A stretch of DNA of 64,000 bases, taken from NCBI GenBank assembly GCA_014526335.1, contig JACTAT010000014.1, forward strand, positions 3,392,840 through 3,456,839, written 5' to 3'. Both the position numbers and the translations under genes were made by a program. The first letter of the stretch is position 1. The number at the start of each line of letters is the position of its first letter. Origin of the DNA: Chrysaora quinquecirrha. Taxonomy: Eukaryota; Cnidaria; Scyphozoa; Semaeostomeae; Pelagiidae. Under the pieces are notes generated by a model, which ran no database searches, was not told the origin of the DNA, and worked only from the letters and a program-made list of their open reading frames with translations. Shown here piece by piece: positions 49,201 through 59,432 of the stretch.

Positions 49201-52200
49201 AAAGTTCCTTAATAGTTCCTTAATTTTAGGTGCACATACAGTGGTCTTAGCAATAAAAGAGAGACATTTGCATGTGAGCAAAGCTCGAGACTACTCAAAG
49301 AAATATTGAAATCATGCTTAACGTACAATTTATGTGATTTTCGACTGCTAATGAGTGGAACCGGCATTCTAATTCTTGATTATTTGCAGTGATAAAAGTA
49401 TTCCACATTCAAAAGTTCCTTAATGATTTTCTCTTTAGTAGTATAAGTTCTTTAAATTTTCGGGCCTTCTACATGTAGGTTCCTTATAAAGTGGTTCCTT
49501 ATAAAAAAAAAGCGTGTATACTGGTGTATACATTGGTGTTCTTTGTACTCCTTCGTAAACATTAGTATACTTTGGTATTCTTCTGCATATTCCTTTGGTG
49601 AACACGTATTGGTGTACATTGGTATACCGTTGTATACTCCGGTTTTCTTCTATATACTTTGGTAAACAATAGTATACTTTGTTATGCCCTGATCCTGTAC
49701 TTTAAGTTTTTATATTCTTTTCACAGCTGAGTCGAGCAACTGTTCACAATCCACAAACAGGCAAAATCGAGCACGCGAGGTATCGCATTAGTAAAAGGTA
49801 GGCAGTGGAATATGCATTTTGCCAAAATTCTAGAAGTACTGAGAATAACGTTTTATTTAAGTGACTGTTGTTAAAACATAGAATGGCTCCTGCAGTCTCT
49901 TACTAAAAACAAAGCGTAGCAAACTGTTGTTTGAGAGGTCTATGCATCTCTGAGACTTTCAGCAGCTGTTTTGACTGTTTTCATGTCAAATTGTTGAATT
50001 GAACTTCGAATCGAACAACTTCTGAATCGAAAAACTTCAAAAATCTCTAGACGTTTACTTTCCTTCAAACTCCTTCAGTCTTCAATAGCGAACTCCTTAA
50101 GGCTTTGAAACCATATTTTATACGAAATTCGTTATCAGTAGCTAGATTGTTAGTTTATCGTTTGGCCAGATAAAGCTTTCCCCTTTTCTTGCTGGATTTC
50201 GTTACACTGCAACTGATGTATCTGTTTTATACCAATGAATGGCCGTACCCTCTGTAGGTCATTTTGACTTTCTGAATCACAGAAATTTAGAAGATTAGAA
50301 CGGCCTACATATGCGGATCAGCCTCATGGGGTTTTAAAGAGGAGAAGGAGTCATTAAGGTCACCGTATATGGTACACACTGCTTCTCTCCCTGACACTAA
50401 ACATTGAACAGGGGATGACATTGTTTGTTGAACCGGCGATGAGTCAGAGATGGTCAAGCTCCTCTGCCTAAGAGTGTTGGGAAGAGCGTCTCTGGGATTA
50501 TCTCCGCCAGACTTGCGCTACACGCTTTTTTTTATAAGGAGCCACTTTATAAGGAACCTACATGTAGAAGGCCCAAAATTTAAAGAACTTATACTTCTAA
50601 AGAGAAAATCATTAAGGAACTTTTGAATGTTGAATACTTTTATCACTGCAAATAGTCAAGAATTAGAAAGCCGGTTCCATTCATCTGTTGTCGAAAATCA
50701 CATAAATTGTACGTTAAGCATGTATCCAATGTTTCCTTGAGTAGTGTCGAGCTTTGCTCACATGCAATTGTCTCTCTTTTATTGTTAAGACCACTGTATG
50801 TGCAGTTAAAATTAAGGAACTATTAAGGAACTTTTGGAACTACAATTGCCTCAAAAGAGGTCCAAAAATAAGGAACTTTAAGAACTAGGCTTTGAGGTAG
50901 GTTCCTTATAAAAACAAGCGTGTACATGAGTCGTAAGTATGAATTAGATTGAATGAATTGCTGGACACTTAAACCAAGACTCCTGAATAAAGCGAACAAC
51001 AACAACAGTCTTCAGTTCAATTTGGCGAAAGCTAACGACTTGTGCAGTAAGACTCAGCTCACCTCCGCCCGCTTTTGACTGTAGTTATATACTTGTTTAC
51101 TTATTAACAAACTTATTCAATTGCTTTCATTGATTTTTCAGTGCTTGGCTTGACAAAAGACACGATCCTTTGTTAGTAGATGTTGACAAACGAATAGAAG
51201 TCTTGACTGGCTTAAGTATGAAGACGGCCGAAACCCTTCAGGTAAGACCAAACAGAAGTCATGACCCAAACTGGCGATAAAAACCTTACATAAAGGTTGT
51301 TAGCAAAACTTTGCCACACCAAACATAAGGGGTGCGTTTGGGACCTTTTCTCCGTCTTCTTTTTCTCGAGACTTGTGAGAGTTGGAAGTCCTGTTCTTTT
51401 GGACAACTCTTAGAAAAAATATGAGACTTTAGGCTCTAAACTCTCCTGACTCTAAAGCTGGAAGATTTTGCAGACTTCGCAAAAAAATTGTTTCCAAATC
51501 AACTTCTCTAAAATCGTCTGTTTTCAAGAAAGTGCGTTTTTTGCGTCTTGATTTAAAAAACCCTCCGGATTACAATTTTTACAGAATTCAGAAGAGATAT
51601 AATTCCTAAAAGAATGCACCCTAGGGCTCTTGTCCGCAGCACTTTGCTTAAGCAATTTTTCCCCAGTGGTAGGCCTATATACGAGTTAGAAGATGTTATA
51701 TGAATAAAGCGAGGCTGCTGCCTATATTCATAATGTACCTAGCAAGAGTATGCCATTAGTTTTGATGACTTTTCCGTTATTTACGATTTACAATTGCTTG
51801 AGTTTATGCTAATTTTGGATATCTTGATGTACATTATGTAATAAAAGTAGTAATTTAGGCATGATGATATACCTAGAGCGTTGGTCGAGGCATTGATTAA
51901 CCCTGTCGGAAATAGTTTGCTAACCCCAATGGGTAATTCCTGTGTTTCCAATATACATTGCTCAATTTCGAAGCAACATTAGAAACATTAATTACTTTAA
52001 CATATTCGTTTATATTAATAAACGTATGAGTAATTTAATTTTATTGAGGAAGCTCTCAATTTTGTGAACTTAAGTTTGTGTCTAGTTATGTCCCATTTGT
52101 TTTCTAATATGTACATCTAATGACAAATTATCTTTTCATAGGTAGCAAATTATGGTATTGGTGGCCATTATGACACTCATTTTGACTTTGCTCGGGTAAG

Positions 52201-55200
52201 TTTTACCTTTAACAGCTTCAAATATTTTAACGTATTTTCACCGTGCACATGCGCTTCAATACAAGAGTAAGTTAGACTTATCACACGAGTTTTCGCAAAG
52301 AGCAACAACAACAGCAACAGCAACCTTACCGCTTTTTGCTACTAGTGTTTTGAGCGTCCTAGACTTATTACACGAGTCAACAACAAGCAACCAACAACAT
52401 TCGCAAACAACAAGCAACCATTGCCCGAACAACCATAACAACAGGTTGCTGTTTGCTTCATAGTGCTCTGAGGAAACAGCTGTATGTTGTTGTTGTTGTT
52501 AGAAGCTGTTTCCGAGAGAGTGGGAGGAAGGTAATAAGTCTATGAGCGTCCAACAATTCAACTTAATCTGTTCCGACTCATCAACGATCGTGAAGCAGCA
52601 GGAAAAATAACCTCTTATCTTGCTTGCATTGTTTCACGAATTGAATACTGTCACCAAACAGGCAATTTCTACAAAAAAATTTCCAGAATTTCGCTTTTAA
52701 ACCTCGTTCAGTTTTGCCCATATCCTTCGTTGAAGAGAATTTCCCATGCTAATTTCACCTATATTTTGGATAAAAGACCATTCAATGAGTGAAAGCCTGG
52801 AGCTATTAAGCTTTTTAGGCTTTTTAACACGACTATGGTTGTAATGGGATTAGAGTTTAAAATTTCTTTGGTCGTACCCATAGTCTAACTTTTTAATTAA
52901 AAGGCTACTTGGATTCACCTAAAAGGTCATTTTTGTAACATTAGAAATAATTCATTTTATAAGTTTAATCTGCAAGTCGATTAACGTATAGTTGATTTCA
53001 TTTACATCATATCATAATCTTATGCTACACGTTTTTTATAAGGAACCTTTGTTCTGAGTTGAGGCTGAAAGTTCCTTATACAAGCAGTTTTTTTCATAAG
53101 CAAGTTTGCTCAGGTCTAGTTCAAAAAGTTGAATTTTTGAACCTCTTATGGCCACCATTTAGTAGCAAAAGTTGCTTAGTAGTTACTTAATTTTAACTGT
53201 ATATTTTTGCCCTGACTAGAAAAACAGCAAAATTTGGAGTTATGCTATAGCTTTTTATGTAACATAACGCTACAGCAAAGAAATACTATAAATAACATCT
53301 GTCCAGAATTACTATGTTATTGATACCATATAGAGACTGTATGTTGAAAGTTAAACGGAAACCCCCTAATGAAATGCTTCATGCAATGAGTAACACTCTG
53401 TTGATATGCGAGTTTTTGACGGCAAATCAATGAAAATAGCTTCTAAATTCTCGATTGCTCGAGTGATATAAATTATTTAAAATTTGAAATGTTGCTTAGG
53501 TTTTTTTCCTATGGTACTATACGTTGCTTAAAGTTTTAGGCCTTCTACATAGGCCTTCTACTGGTTGCTTATAAAAAACTGCGTGTACTATTCGTTGTTG
53601 TGGGATATGTTTGAATGCTCATTTTTACAGCAAATTCATATAAACTTGCTTCATTTTCTAACTTTGAATATCAATGTAGTCTTTTGTGGAAGAACGATAG
53701 GAAATATATTGTTATTTGGTAATTTATCTGTACAAACCGTCTTGTTCTTGAAAGAAGTGATTTTTAGTTTTACATCTGAGCTTCGGCAGTTCCTTAAAGT
53801 TCCTTAATTTTTTGGGAATTTTCAGCCTCGAATTACGTATAAAGGTGTTCCTTATAAAAACACGTGTATTGGGATTGTGAGAAAGCCAACACATCTTTCT
53901 ACCCGTCCGAAAGTTTTTTCATCCGACTCTCCTCAGCCAAGAGCAATTCATCCTTGAAAATCTCGAGCACCCTTGCTGGATATCCTATTGTTTTCGGTGA
54001 AATCCCTTCAGGAATCTTTTTGCTTTACAGAAATCTCGTACGCCTATTGTTGTTGTTGTTACTTTATTTTGAGTAGGCTGTTATTTCTAGCTTTTTCGGC
54101 TAATTTAGGCCTAGTAAGCATGCCGAATTTCTCCGCATTCAGGCATGGGATCCTAGTTTAACATCCTTTCTGAAGGACGGCGGAGTGAGTTTGTTTAGTC
54201 ATCCATCAGGATAGTCACCCATCCAGATACTGACTTCACACGCCGCTTGGCCACTCGGGCCATTTCATAGAGTGACGAGTCCCTCGTCAGTGTATAAGCG
54301 CTTGAAGCGGGACGAAATTATTTACTGCGGAATACATACCTAGATGCGGATCGAAATTTGCTAATCAAAAAATTGAAGCTGGAATATGTTTTAAACAACC
54401 TTTATGACTGTGAAATGAAAACAACGTTTATGTTTCTACTTTTCTGATTCCTTGAGTTCTGTGCAATTCAAAGACTGTTTTATATGTTATTTTTCTTTTT
54501 CTAGACGGTTCCTATTCGCCCGCCTCCGTCACGCAGGCATACTGATGAGCTGACTTACCGCGCGACAAGTGTGAGTTCCTTAAAAATGATTATCTAAGCA
54601 TTTAACAACTTTTCGTAAACTTTTCTTCAATGTTTCTCAGATTAATATTATCATCTGTCGAATGCTGTTGAGATTTTTTCTTATGGCAGCCAATTTTCGT
54701 TGCATTTAATCATCTTATAATGCTTTTCGGTTTTGAGCGACTGTTGTAAGGCAGCATTCATCCGCTCTTTTGTTGGTCTGTCTTTATAGTTCTATACTGC
54801 ATGGGCACTGTGAGGCAACCTGCTCAAACTTTTTCAGTTGATCAATGACGGTACAAGAAAGGTTTTGATATATGCGTGTTAGGGCTTATAACCTGACAGC
54901 AACAACAACCAAACAGCTGCTTGCTCAGAGAATATAAGCGTTTTTGAAGTTGGTCGTTAAATTTGTAACAATAATAAGATCTTTTGTTGAACGTTCATGA
55001 CTCGTACGACTTTCTGGGATTTTACAACTGCACATTTTTTTCAATAAGCAACTGGACTTTGGTCCAGCCCTCAAGAGTTGCTTAACATATCTAGCATTTC
55101 AGCCCTCACACAATGACTGGTACCCCCTAAAACCTCTTATTTTGGCTCTTTTCTGGCTTTTCAATGTAATTTACAAGTTTGCAACGATGTACAGTATGGA

Positions 55201-57909
55201 AAGCTATTTCACCAAAAATTTTTACAAAATCTCAGCCCTAGTTGCTTATTGACCAGTTGCTTATTAAAAAAAGTGTCTCTGTAATGTAAAAAGTGAAATC
55301 AGTGGAATTATCTCTAGCAAATCTTAATGTAAATTAAACGTGATATTTTTAAGGAAACCAAAAGTGAATTGATTCAGCAAACAGGAGAGAGAATTGCAAC
55401 ATTTCTGTTATACGTAAGAGAGTTTAACTTGTTTTGATACATAGTTAGAATAGTTAAGGTTTGACTGCAATAGAATCTTTGTCAATCCTTTGTTTTTATG
55501 TCAGATATTCGTAGGGAATTCTGGGAATAATGTCCTTAGTCGCGGGAATTCAACGAATAACATGTTTCTGCCTGGTTTATACACAGCTGCAGTACCTCGC
55601 GTAATCATTCCCGAAATTCCCTTTGAAAATCCTTAACAAAACGAGGACAGATAGAGCCGCCATCTTAGACGGAAGCGTATATTGAATTGAATCTTTTTGA
55701 CGCGGAGACTTGTTTAGTTCAATGATATATCATTGCAACCTCGTCCCCAGGGTGAATAGGCCTCTACGTGAAACTCCGCTGTCCATATTCGACCCTGGTG
55801 TCGGCCTTGTTCATTCGCAATTTGATTGGCTGTTCAAACAATGATATTTTAAGTGACGTCGCAGTTTCTTCAAGATTTCACACCAGAAAAGGCTGAAAAC
55901 TATGCGAAAAACATGTATCAAAACCAAAAAAATGATGCTACATGCGATATTGTATCTTGCCTGACAGTTATCAATGTGATGCCTAGGCCAAAATTGCCAG
56001 TATTTTGGCAGATTTTTTGGCCAGTACCAGGGCCCAAATCGATTTGACGGTTGATATCCGAGGGAACTCGATTTGTGGCCTGGGCACGAGGTTGATATCA
56101 TTGGTTTAGTTTGATTTTGTCGCAGTTTGAGAGGTCTCGGTTTGATGAGAATCTCTGTTCGATGTGCAATAACTGGGTCTCGTATGAAATAAATGTAAGT
56201 AAAGAGATTTGTGCGGCAGTTTACGGTTTCTACAGATCAAGTGACAGCAAGTTTCGGTATTTTAAACTTTTTAAGGGTGTGGTCGTAGGAGATATTCTGC
56301 TTTGTTCTTTCTTTGAACATTGGGCAACGATGAGATAACGACTGACCATGAAAAATCTAATTCTGTTAGAGTAATATAATATTGTGGGCTTTTTCACAAC
56401 CTCTCAAAGTTTTACCTCAGAAATCTGGCTATTTAGTGTGGATTTTAACACCATATGAGTATGAATGAATAACGGCGCTCATTGTTTAAAACAAGAAATA
56501 AAGACATTTCATATAAAACAAATGTCTGTATTTAGTTCTTATATCCTTATATAATTTAAGGCCTTTTCAAAGGAGTCTGGGTCTGCGCGACATTTTTCTG
56601 GAAAATGGTGGACATCTAGAGTAAGGAAATCCCCTCTGAGTGCAACGACCGGGATTTCAGTCCCTTAACCCTATGCACTTAAACTTTTTGTCCTTTTATC
56701 TGTTGATTTTGTTTTTAGATGACGGACGTTGAAATGGGTGGTGGAACTGTTTTTACAAACATTCGTCAACAGATTCAGCCAAGCAAGGTTTGTCAGTTAT
56801 TTTATAGACTTCAAGTGACGCAGTGGTTTTTGTTGTTGTTGTTGTTGTATGTTGTTGTTGTTGTTCCTACAAAAATAGACTGTTTCAAATAGACTGCATC
56901 CTTATTCCTTGAGTTTAATTCAATAGCCATAATTATGACGACATCTTATCCGTCCGATGAATAAGTCCAACGAACCCCCTGTTACTTTTTGGCTGCTATT
57001 GCTAACTTGGTAACTTGCATGATTCTTCGATTTTATTTCAGGGGGATGCTGTATTTTGGTTCAACCTGAATGATGATGGCACTGGTGATTATAATACTAG
57101 ACATGCTGCATGCCCTGTTCTGCTTGGTGAAAAATGGGGTAAATTCGACTAGTTTTTGAGCATTCAATCTTTTGATTTGGTATTTTTATCACTCTTAAAA
57201 TCTCGTATAACTTTGCTGGAAATCTAGGTATTTTCTTATGAAAATCCCTTCGATATCCTTTTGTTTAAATGAAATTCTCGTACATCTACACTCTTTTTTT
57301 TTAATAAGCAACTGTTCAATAAGCAACCAGGGCTGAGATTTTGTTAAAATTTCTGGTGAAATAGCTTTCTTTATACAGTACATCTTGCAAACTTGTTAAT
57401 TACATTGAGAAGCCAGAAAAGAGCCAAAATAAGAGGTTTTAGGGGATACCAGTCATTCTGTGACGACAGTTTGCCAGCCATCAGATACTAGATAAACAGG
57501 ATGGAGATACAATAAGCAACTCTTGAGGGTTTAGTCTGGAGTGCCAAAATAATACAGTGTATACAAGTTGCAAATTACAATTGAGAAAAAAAGATTGTGT
57601 TTCACCGCTTTTAGTATTCTGCCCCGGAACCCTATATGTGTCCCCAGTTTGAAGGAAAGAGCAACAGCCAAGCCACACCCATTTCTAATACCGCTAAACC
57701 CCCAGTCGTTGCTCGACGGCCTTGCTTTCCGTCTAAACTTTTACGAGTTCAGTTGTTCACTCTTTGTGTACCACTTGCAGATATCTTGGTCGTAGTTTAA
57801 TTTTCTCTGTTCTTTTTCAACAGTCTCGAATAAGTGGATCCACGAATTTGGACAAGAATTCCGAAGGTTGTGCCCACTTCAAAGATACCCTCCTGATGAT
57901 GACGTCTAA
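39904..57909 (+). CDS. Collagen prolyl 4-hydroxylase subunit alpha (P4HA), 13 coding exons
   Basis: This is the catalytic subunit of the ER enzyme that hydroxylates prolines in X-Pro-Gly of procollagen, using Fe(II), 2-oxoglutarate, O2 and ascorbate, with protein disulfide isomerase as beta subunit (family knowledge). The joined product is about 590 residues against about 530 for human P4HA1. Seen in order: a signal peptide (1-28), the N-terminal dimerisation domain with GELFTAVSHLKSLVDVEKQL and HGYVGNPINSYLILKRL, the substrate-binding region, and the 2OG-Fe(II) domain. Likely ligands: His and Asp of THFDFAR, the distal His of NTRHAACPVLL and the 2OG-binding Lys of LGEKW. The four family cysteines are present (LCRGE, LLCWY, HAACP, RRLCP). 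Odd points are a Lys/Arg-rich linker insert (exon 4) and a Pro/Arg-rich insert after the HxD motif (exon 9). The ATG at 39904 is chosen because a hydrophobic signal follows directly. The introns hold many mobile elements, including a foldback transposon. Confidence 0.95.
40275..42442 (+). other. P4HA intron 1, nothing recognised
   Basis: About 2.2 kb of AT-rich sequence. I found no copy of the repeat families seen elsewhere, and no exon-like stretch beyond chance ORFs such as 41113-41550. Confidence 0.5.
42443..42773 (+). CDS. P4HA exon 2 (substrate-binding region)
   Basis: It reads NLQKYKTLFPSDDDVKGAQV, then ALLRLQETYNLPPATFSDGI and VLDHLAWAEYS, matching FP(N/T)DED...ALxRLQDTYxL of the family. 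Acceptor gattggtcag is used for phase; the AG at 42431-42432 would add GLVRN, which resembles the human sequence better, but conflicts in phase with both exon 1 donors. Confidence 0.87.
43310..43470. repeat. (ATTC)n microsatellite
   Basis: A tetranucleotide run of cattcatt type with scattered changes, 40 bp before exon 3 of the hydroxylase gene. Confidence 0.9.
43513..43564 (+). CDS. P4HA exon 3 (52 bases)
   Basis: It reads NKNFNGAIKHTIQLLRI, aligning with the GDLxxALxLTxxLL helix. Acceptor ttcatgttctag, donor ATAG|GTATGT. Confidence 0.87.
44119..44357 (+). CDS. P4HA exon 4 (basic linker, LCRGE)
   Basis: It begins DQSNERLRSNLELYRYYLSE, carries a basic stretch KRNFSRKRKKRNNNKKSEK and ends KSLCRGETKPV. 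The Cys of LCRGE is the first of the conserved disulfide pair. Acceptor gatttgcag, donor GTG|GTAAGT. Confidence 0.92.
44706..45098. mobile_element. TTGCTTA-family MITE
   Basis: Left end aacttttttttaataagcaa, right end inverse ttgcttattaaaaaaaaagt. Related elements: 36213-36625, 55030-55280, 57288-57530. Ends 67 bp before the foldback element. Confidence 0.7.
45180..45790 (+). repeat. Tandem-repeat arm of the foldback element, left
   Basis: About 29 units near 21 bp. ORFs such as VVGYYAYCGG in three frames are artefacts of the unit. Confidence 0.92.
46825..47465 (-). repeat. Tandem-repeat arm of the foldback element, right
   Basis: The same units in inverse orientation (ccaccacagtacgcataata). 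The number and order of variants differ from the left arm, so the arms have not been fully homogenised. Confidence 0.92.
47985..48190. repeat. Dispersed repeat (GATTAGTTGCCAACTG family)
   Basis: Shares gttgggcatg, gattagttgccaactgag and gtcagtcgcagtcgac with 13360-13690 and 61145-61390. Confidence 0.65.
48657..48827 (+). CDS. P4HA exon 5 (LLCWY, start of catalytic domain)
   Basis: It reads PRKHQSKLLCWYKTSHPMLI, then LKPAKVERIYVRPEILIFRK, matching the family KxLxCRY...LAPxKxExxxxxPxIxxFHD. Acceptor cttttcag, donor TTG|GTAGGT. Confidence 0.95.
48904..49690. repeat. GTATAC-rich degenerate array split by a MITE
   Basis: 48904-49110 and 49517-49690 are made of variants of ttggtatact and ttggtattct. 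The MITE at 49113-49516 sits in the middle, so the array predates it. Non-coding. Confidence 0.8.
49113..49516. mobile_element. TTATAAGGAACC-family MITE, TA duplication (best copy)
   Basis: Left end CACGCTTTTTTTTATAAGGA, right end inverse ttccttataaaaaaaaagcg then tg, flanked by TA. 404 bp. TA duplication suggests a Tc1/mariner-type source (inference). Confidence 0.82.
49727..49797 (+). CDS. P4HA exon 6
   Basis: It reads LSRATVHNPQTGKIEHARYR then ISK, matching LxRATVxxPxTGxLExxxYRxSK. Acceptor cttttcacag, donor AAAAG|GTAGGC. Confidence 0.96.
50521..50922. mobile_element. TTATAAGGAACC-family MITE, TA duplication (inverted copy)
   Basis: Left end CACGCTTTTTTTTATAAGGA, right end ttataaaaacaagcgtg, flanked by TA. 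It is inverted relative to 49113-49516. Confidence 0.8.
51142..51241 (+). CDS. P4HA exon 7
   Basis: It reads AWLDKRHDPLLVDVDKRIEV then LTGLSMKTAETLQ, matching SAWL...V..[IV]..RI..[LM]TGL....AE.LQ. Acceptor tgatttttcag, donor CAG|GTAAGA. Confidence 0.96.
52142..52195 (+). CDS. P4HA exon 8 (Fe-binding HxD)
   Basis: It reads VANYGIGGHYDTHFDFAR. The His and Asp of THFDFAR are the first two iron ligands by comparison with the family. Acceptor tcttttcatag, donor CGG|GTAAGT, 18 codons. Confidence 0.97.
53031..53870. mobile_element. Nested or chimeric MITE (TTATAAGGAACC and TTGCTTA families)
   Basis: The left outer end cacgttttttataaggaacc pairs with the right outer end ccttataaaaacacgtg, while between them lies a TTGCTTA-type pair (cagtttttttcataagcaag, ttgcttataaaaaactgcgt). 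One element appears to have inserted into the other. Confidence 0.6.
54205..54262 (-). repeat. 5S rRNA-like sequence (SINE remnant)
   Basis: On the minus strand gtcagtatctggatgggtga matches the internal control region of 5S rRNA genes. Too short for a 5S gene; a related copy is at 3365-3445. Confidence 0.55.
54505..54570 (+). CDS. P4HA exon 9 (Pro/Arg-rich insert)
   Basis: It reads TVPIRPPPSRRHTDELTYRA then TS. It replaces the short acidic loop (KDEPDAF in human P4HA1) between the HxD strand and the next strand. No family motif, but splice sites (tttttctag, AGT|GTGAGT) and phase 0 fit on both sides. Confidence 0.82.
55030..55280. mobile_element. TTGCTTA-family MITE, short copy
   Basis: Left ttttttcaataagcaactgg, right ttgcttattaaaaaaagtgt. 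Interior shortened relative to 44706-45098. Confidence 0.65.
55354..55413 (+). CDS. P4HA exon 10
   Basis: It reads ETKSELIQQTGERIATFLLY, matching (G)xRIAT(W/F)L(F/L)Y. Acceptor atatttttaag, donor TAC|GTAAGA, 20 codons. Confidence 0.94.
55736..56094. mobile_element. MITE with 9-bp target duplication, Mutator-like (copy 2)
   Basis: Begins CAACCTCGTCCCCAGG and ends cacgaggttg; ATATCATTG is present on both sides (55727-55735 and 56095-56103). It is inverted relative to 11507-11923 and 58 bp shorter. Confidence 0.8.
56719..56787 (+). CDS. P4HA exon 11
   Basis: It reads MTDVEMGGGTVFTNIRQQIQ then PSK, matching MSDVxxGGATVFPxxxxxxxPxK. Acceptor gtttttag, donor AAG|GTTTGT. Confidence 0.96.
56827..56866. 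repeat. (GTT)n microsatellite
   Basis: Short run in the intron after P4HA exon 11. Confidence 0.9.
57042..57138 (+). CDS. P4HA exon 12 (distal His and 2OG Lys)
   Basis: It reads GDAVFWFNLNDDGTGDYNTR then HAACPVLLGEKW. The His is the third iron ligand and the Lys binds 2-oxoglutarate in the family. Acceptor tttatttcag, donor TGGG|GTAAAT. Confidence 0.97.
57288..57530. mobile_element. TTGCTTA-family MITE
   Basis: Left ctctttttttttaataagca, then ataagcaaccagggctgag; the right end near 57510-57530 has ataagcaactcttgagggtt. Diverged and perhaps truncated. Confidence 0.55.
57824..57909 (+). CDS. P4HA exon 13, last coding exon
   Basis: It reads SNKWIHEFGQEFRRLCPLQR then YPPDDDV and TAA, matching xSNKWIHExGQEFRRPCxL. 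The Cys pairs with the Cys of HAACP in the family. Acceptor ttttcaacag. Confidence 0.97.
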
Positions 57910-59283
57910 AAGTGTCACAAGATACAGCATTAGGATTTAAAAATTCAACCGTAGAATTTCTATGAGGTATTTTCGGTTTGTTTCCATTTTTTCAGAATGC
58001 TAATTGACTTGCGCGGTAGGGTTAGCAGATCGTCAGCTGTATTTGCTTCAGTTAACCCATGAAATTAGATTGGGCACTATTTGCATTGCCTTGATGGGCG
58101 ATGGGCATGAACCCCAACGAGATTCATTAGATTCATTAGATAGCATAAACCTCAATTTCGTCCTCCAAGCTGTGTGGCTGGAGCCATTTTACATTAGCTA
58201 GGCCCTTGTTCGATCCAACGATCAAACGTAATTGGTAAAACATTAAGGGTTTCTAGATCCATAAACATTGTCTTATGTTGAGTATTTTTCTATTTTAGAT
58301 TTGTAGAATCAAAGTTGTAGAATTAAGTTTATATGAAATAAAATTTGATTGCTGCTTCCAAAGTATATGATGTAAAGACCTAAAAATATCGAATTAGAAT
58401 TTCATTAATAGAGAATTTTGTTTTTTTCTAACGAATGCCTAATATTGTTTGTAAGTTGTAGGAGAATTCCCTTTTATTTTATTAGATATTTTGCAAGATT
58501 TCGCATGCTTTTTCGGCATGTCAAATGTATAAAATGCACGCTTTTGAGATGCCTCTATTCTGTGTGGAGCTGCTAGCTGCGCGAATAATTTCGATTTCGT
58601 AGTCTCTTGAGAATTGAATTTTTCATCTTGCATGCTTCCCACAGTCCAATAATCTTCAGTAAATTATTAATTTGAAGCAACGCGCTGGGAATGCAGTCAT
58701 GCTAAGAACAGCACTTTCAAGATACTCGTTTGAAATGCTAGAAAACTGTTTGAAATGTTAGAAAGCTCTGGAAGCTTTAGAAAAGAAAAACTTTGCCTAT
58801 CAAATATTTGCTTAAAGGTTAGTGTTGATTTGTTTCAATTTTTGTATTGTTATTTGTAGCATCTCCGTACAATAGATAGATGATGATATATCACAAACAT
58901 TTGAAGATAACAATTAGGCCAACGTTACCTACAAAAACACCTGAATACGTTTCTAGGTATAGTTCCTACAAAAGTTAGCGACAGCTTTCTAGGATCTCAA
59001 ATGGGGCCAAGGTTTGCATTGCCAAAAGGCCGCAAGTGTGTGCCAGCGAGTTTGAGCGAATTCTTTCAACAGCTCAAGTTGCGTTGCGCTATGGAAGAGA
59101 CAGTATTTTGCTCTCGCGAACAAATGCTCTTGCCCCGAGTCCCGTAATCTTATTTTTCCTGTGATTTCTGAAACCTGACTTGGTATACCTTGAATAGCGT
59201 AGTGACGTTTCTCCGAAAATCATTTCTGAAATATTACGGCAAGTCAAAATTTGAGGTCGGTGGTCGTTGGTAAAACAAAGCAT
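57910..59283. other. P4HA 3' side and intergenic sequence
   Basis: An AATAAA at 58337-58342 is the first clear candidate poly(A) signal, about 430 bp after the stop. A fragment of the CAAACATT family is at about 58200-58245. A 67-codon minus-strand ORF at 58439-58642 has no family resemblance and is not called. Confidence 0.5.
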
Positions 59284-59432
59284 TTAGGGTTAGGGTTAGG
59301 GTTAGGGTTAGGTTGAGGGTTAGGGTTAGGGTTAGAGTTAGGGTTAGGGTTAAGGTTAGGATTAGTGTTAGGTTAAGGGTTAGGTTAGGGTTAGGGTTAG
59401 GGTTAGGGCTAGGGTTAGGGCTAGTGTTAAGA
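59284..59432 (+). repeat. Interstitial (TTAGGG)n block
   Basis: About 24 mostly perfect TTAGGG units with some variants (TTAAGG, GCTAGGG, TTAGTG). It lies between two convergent genes, so this is internal, not a chromosome end. The unit is the general metazoan telomere repeat. Confidence 0.95.
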
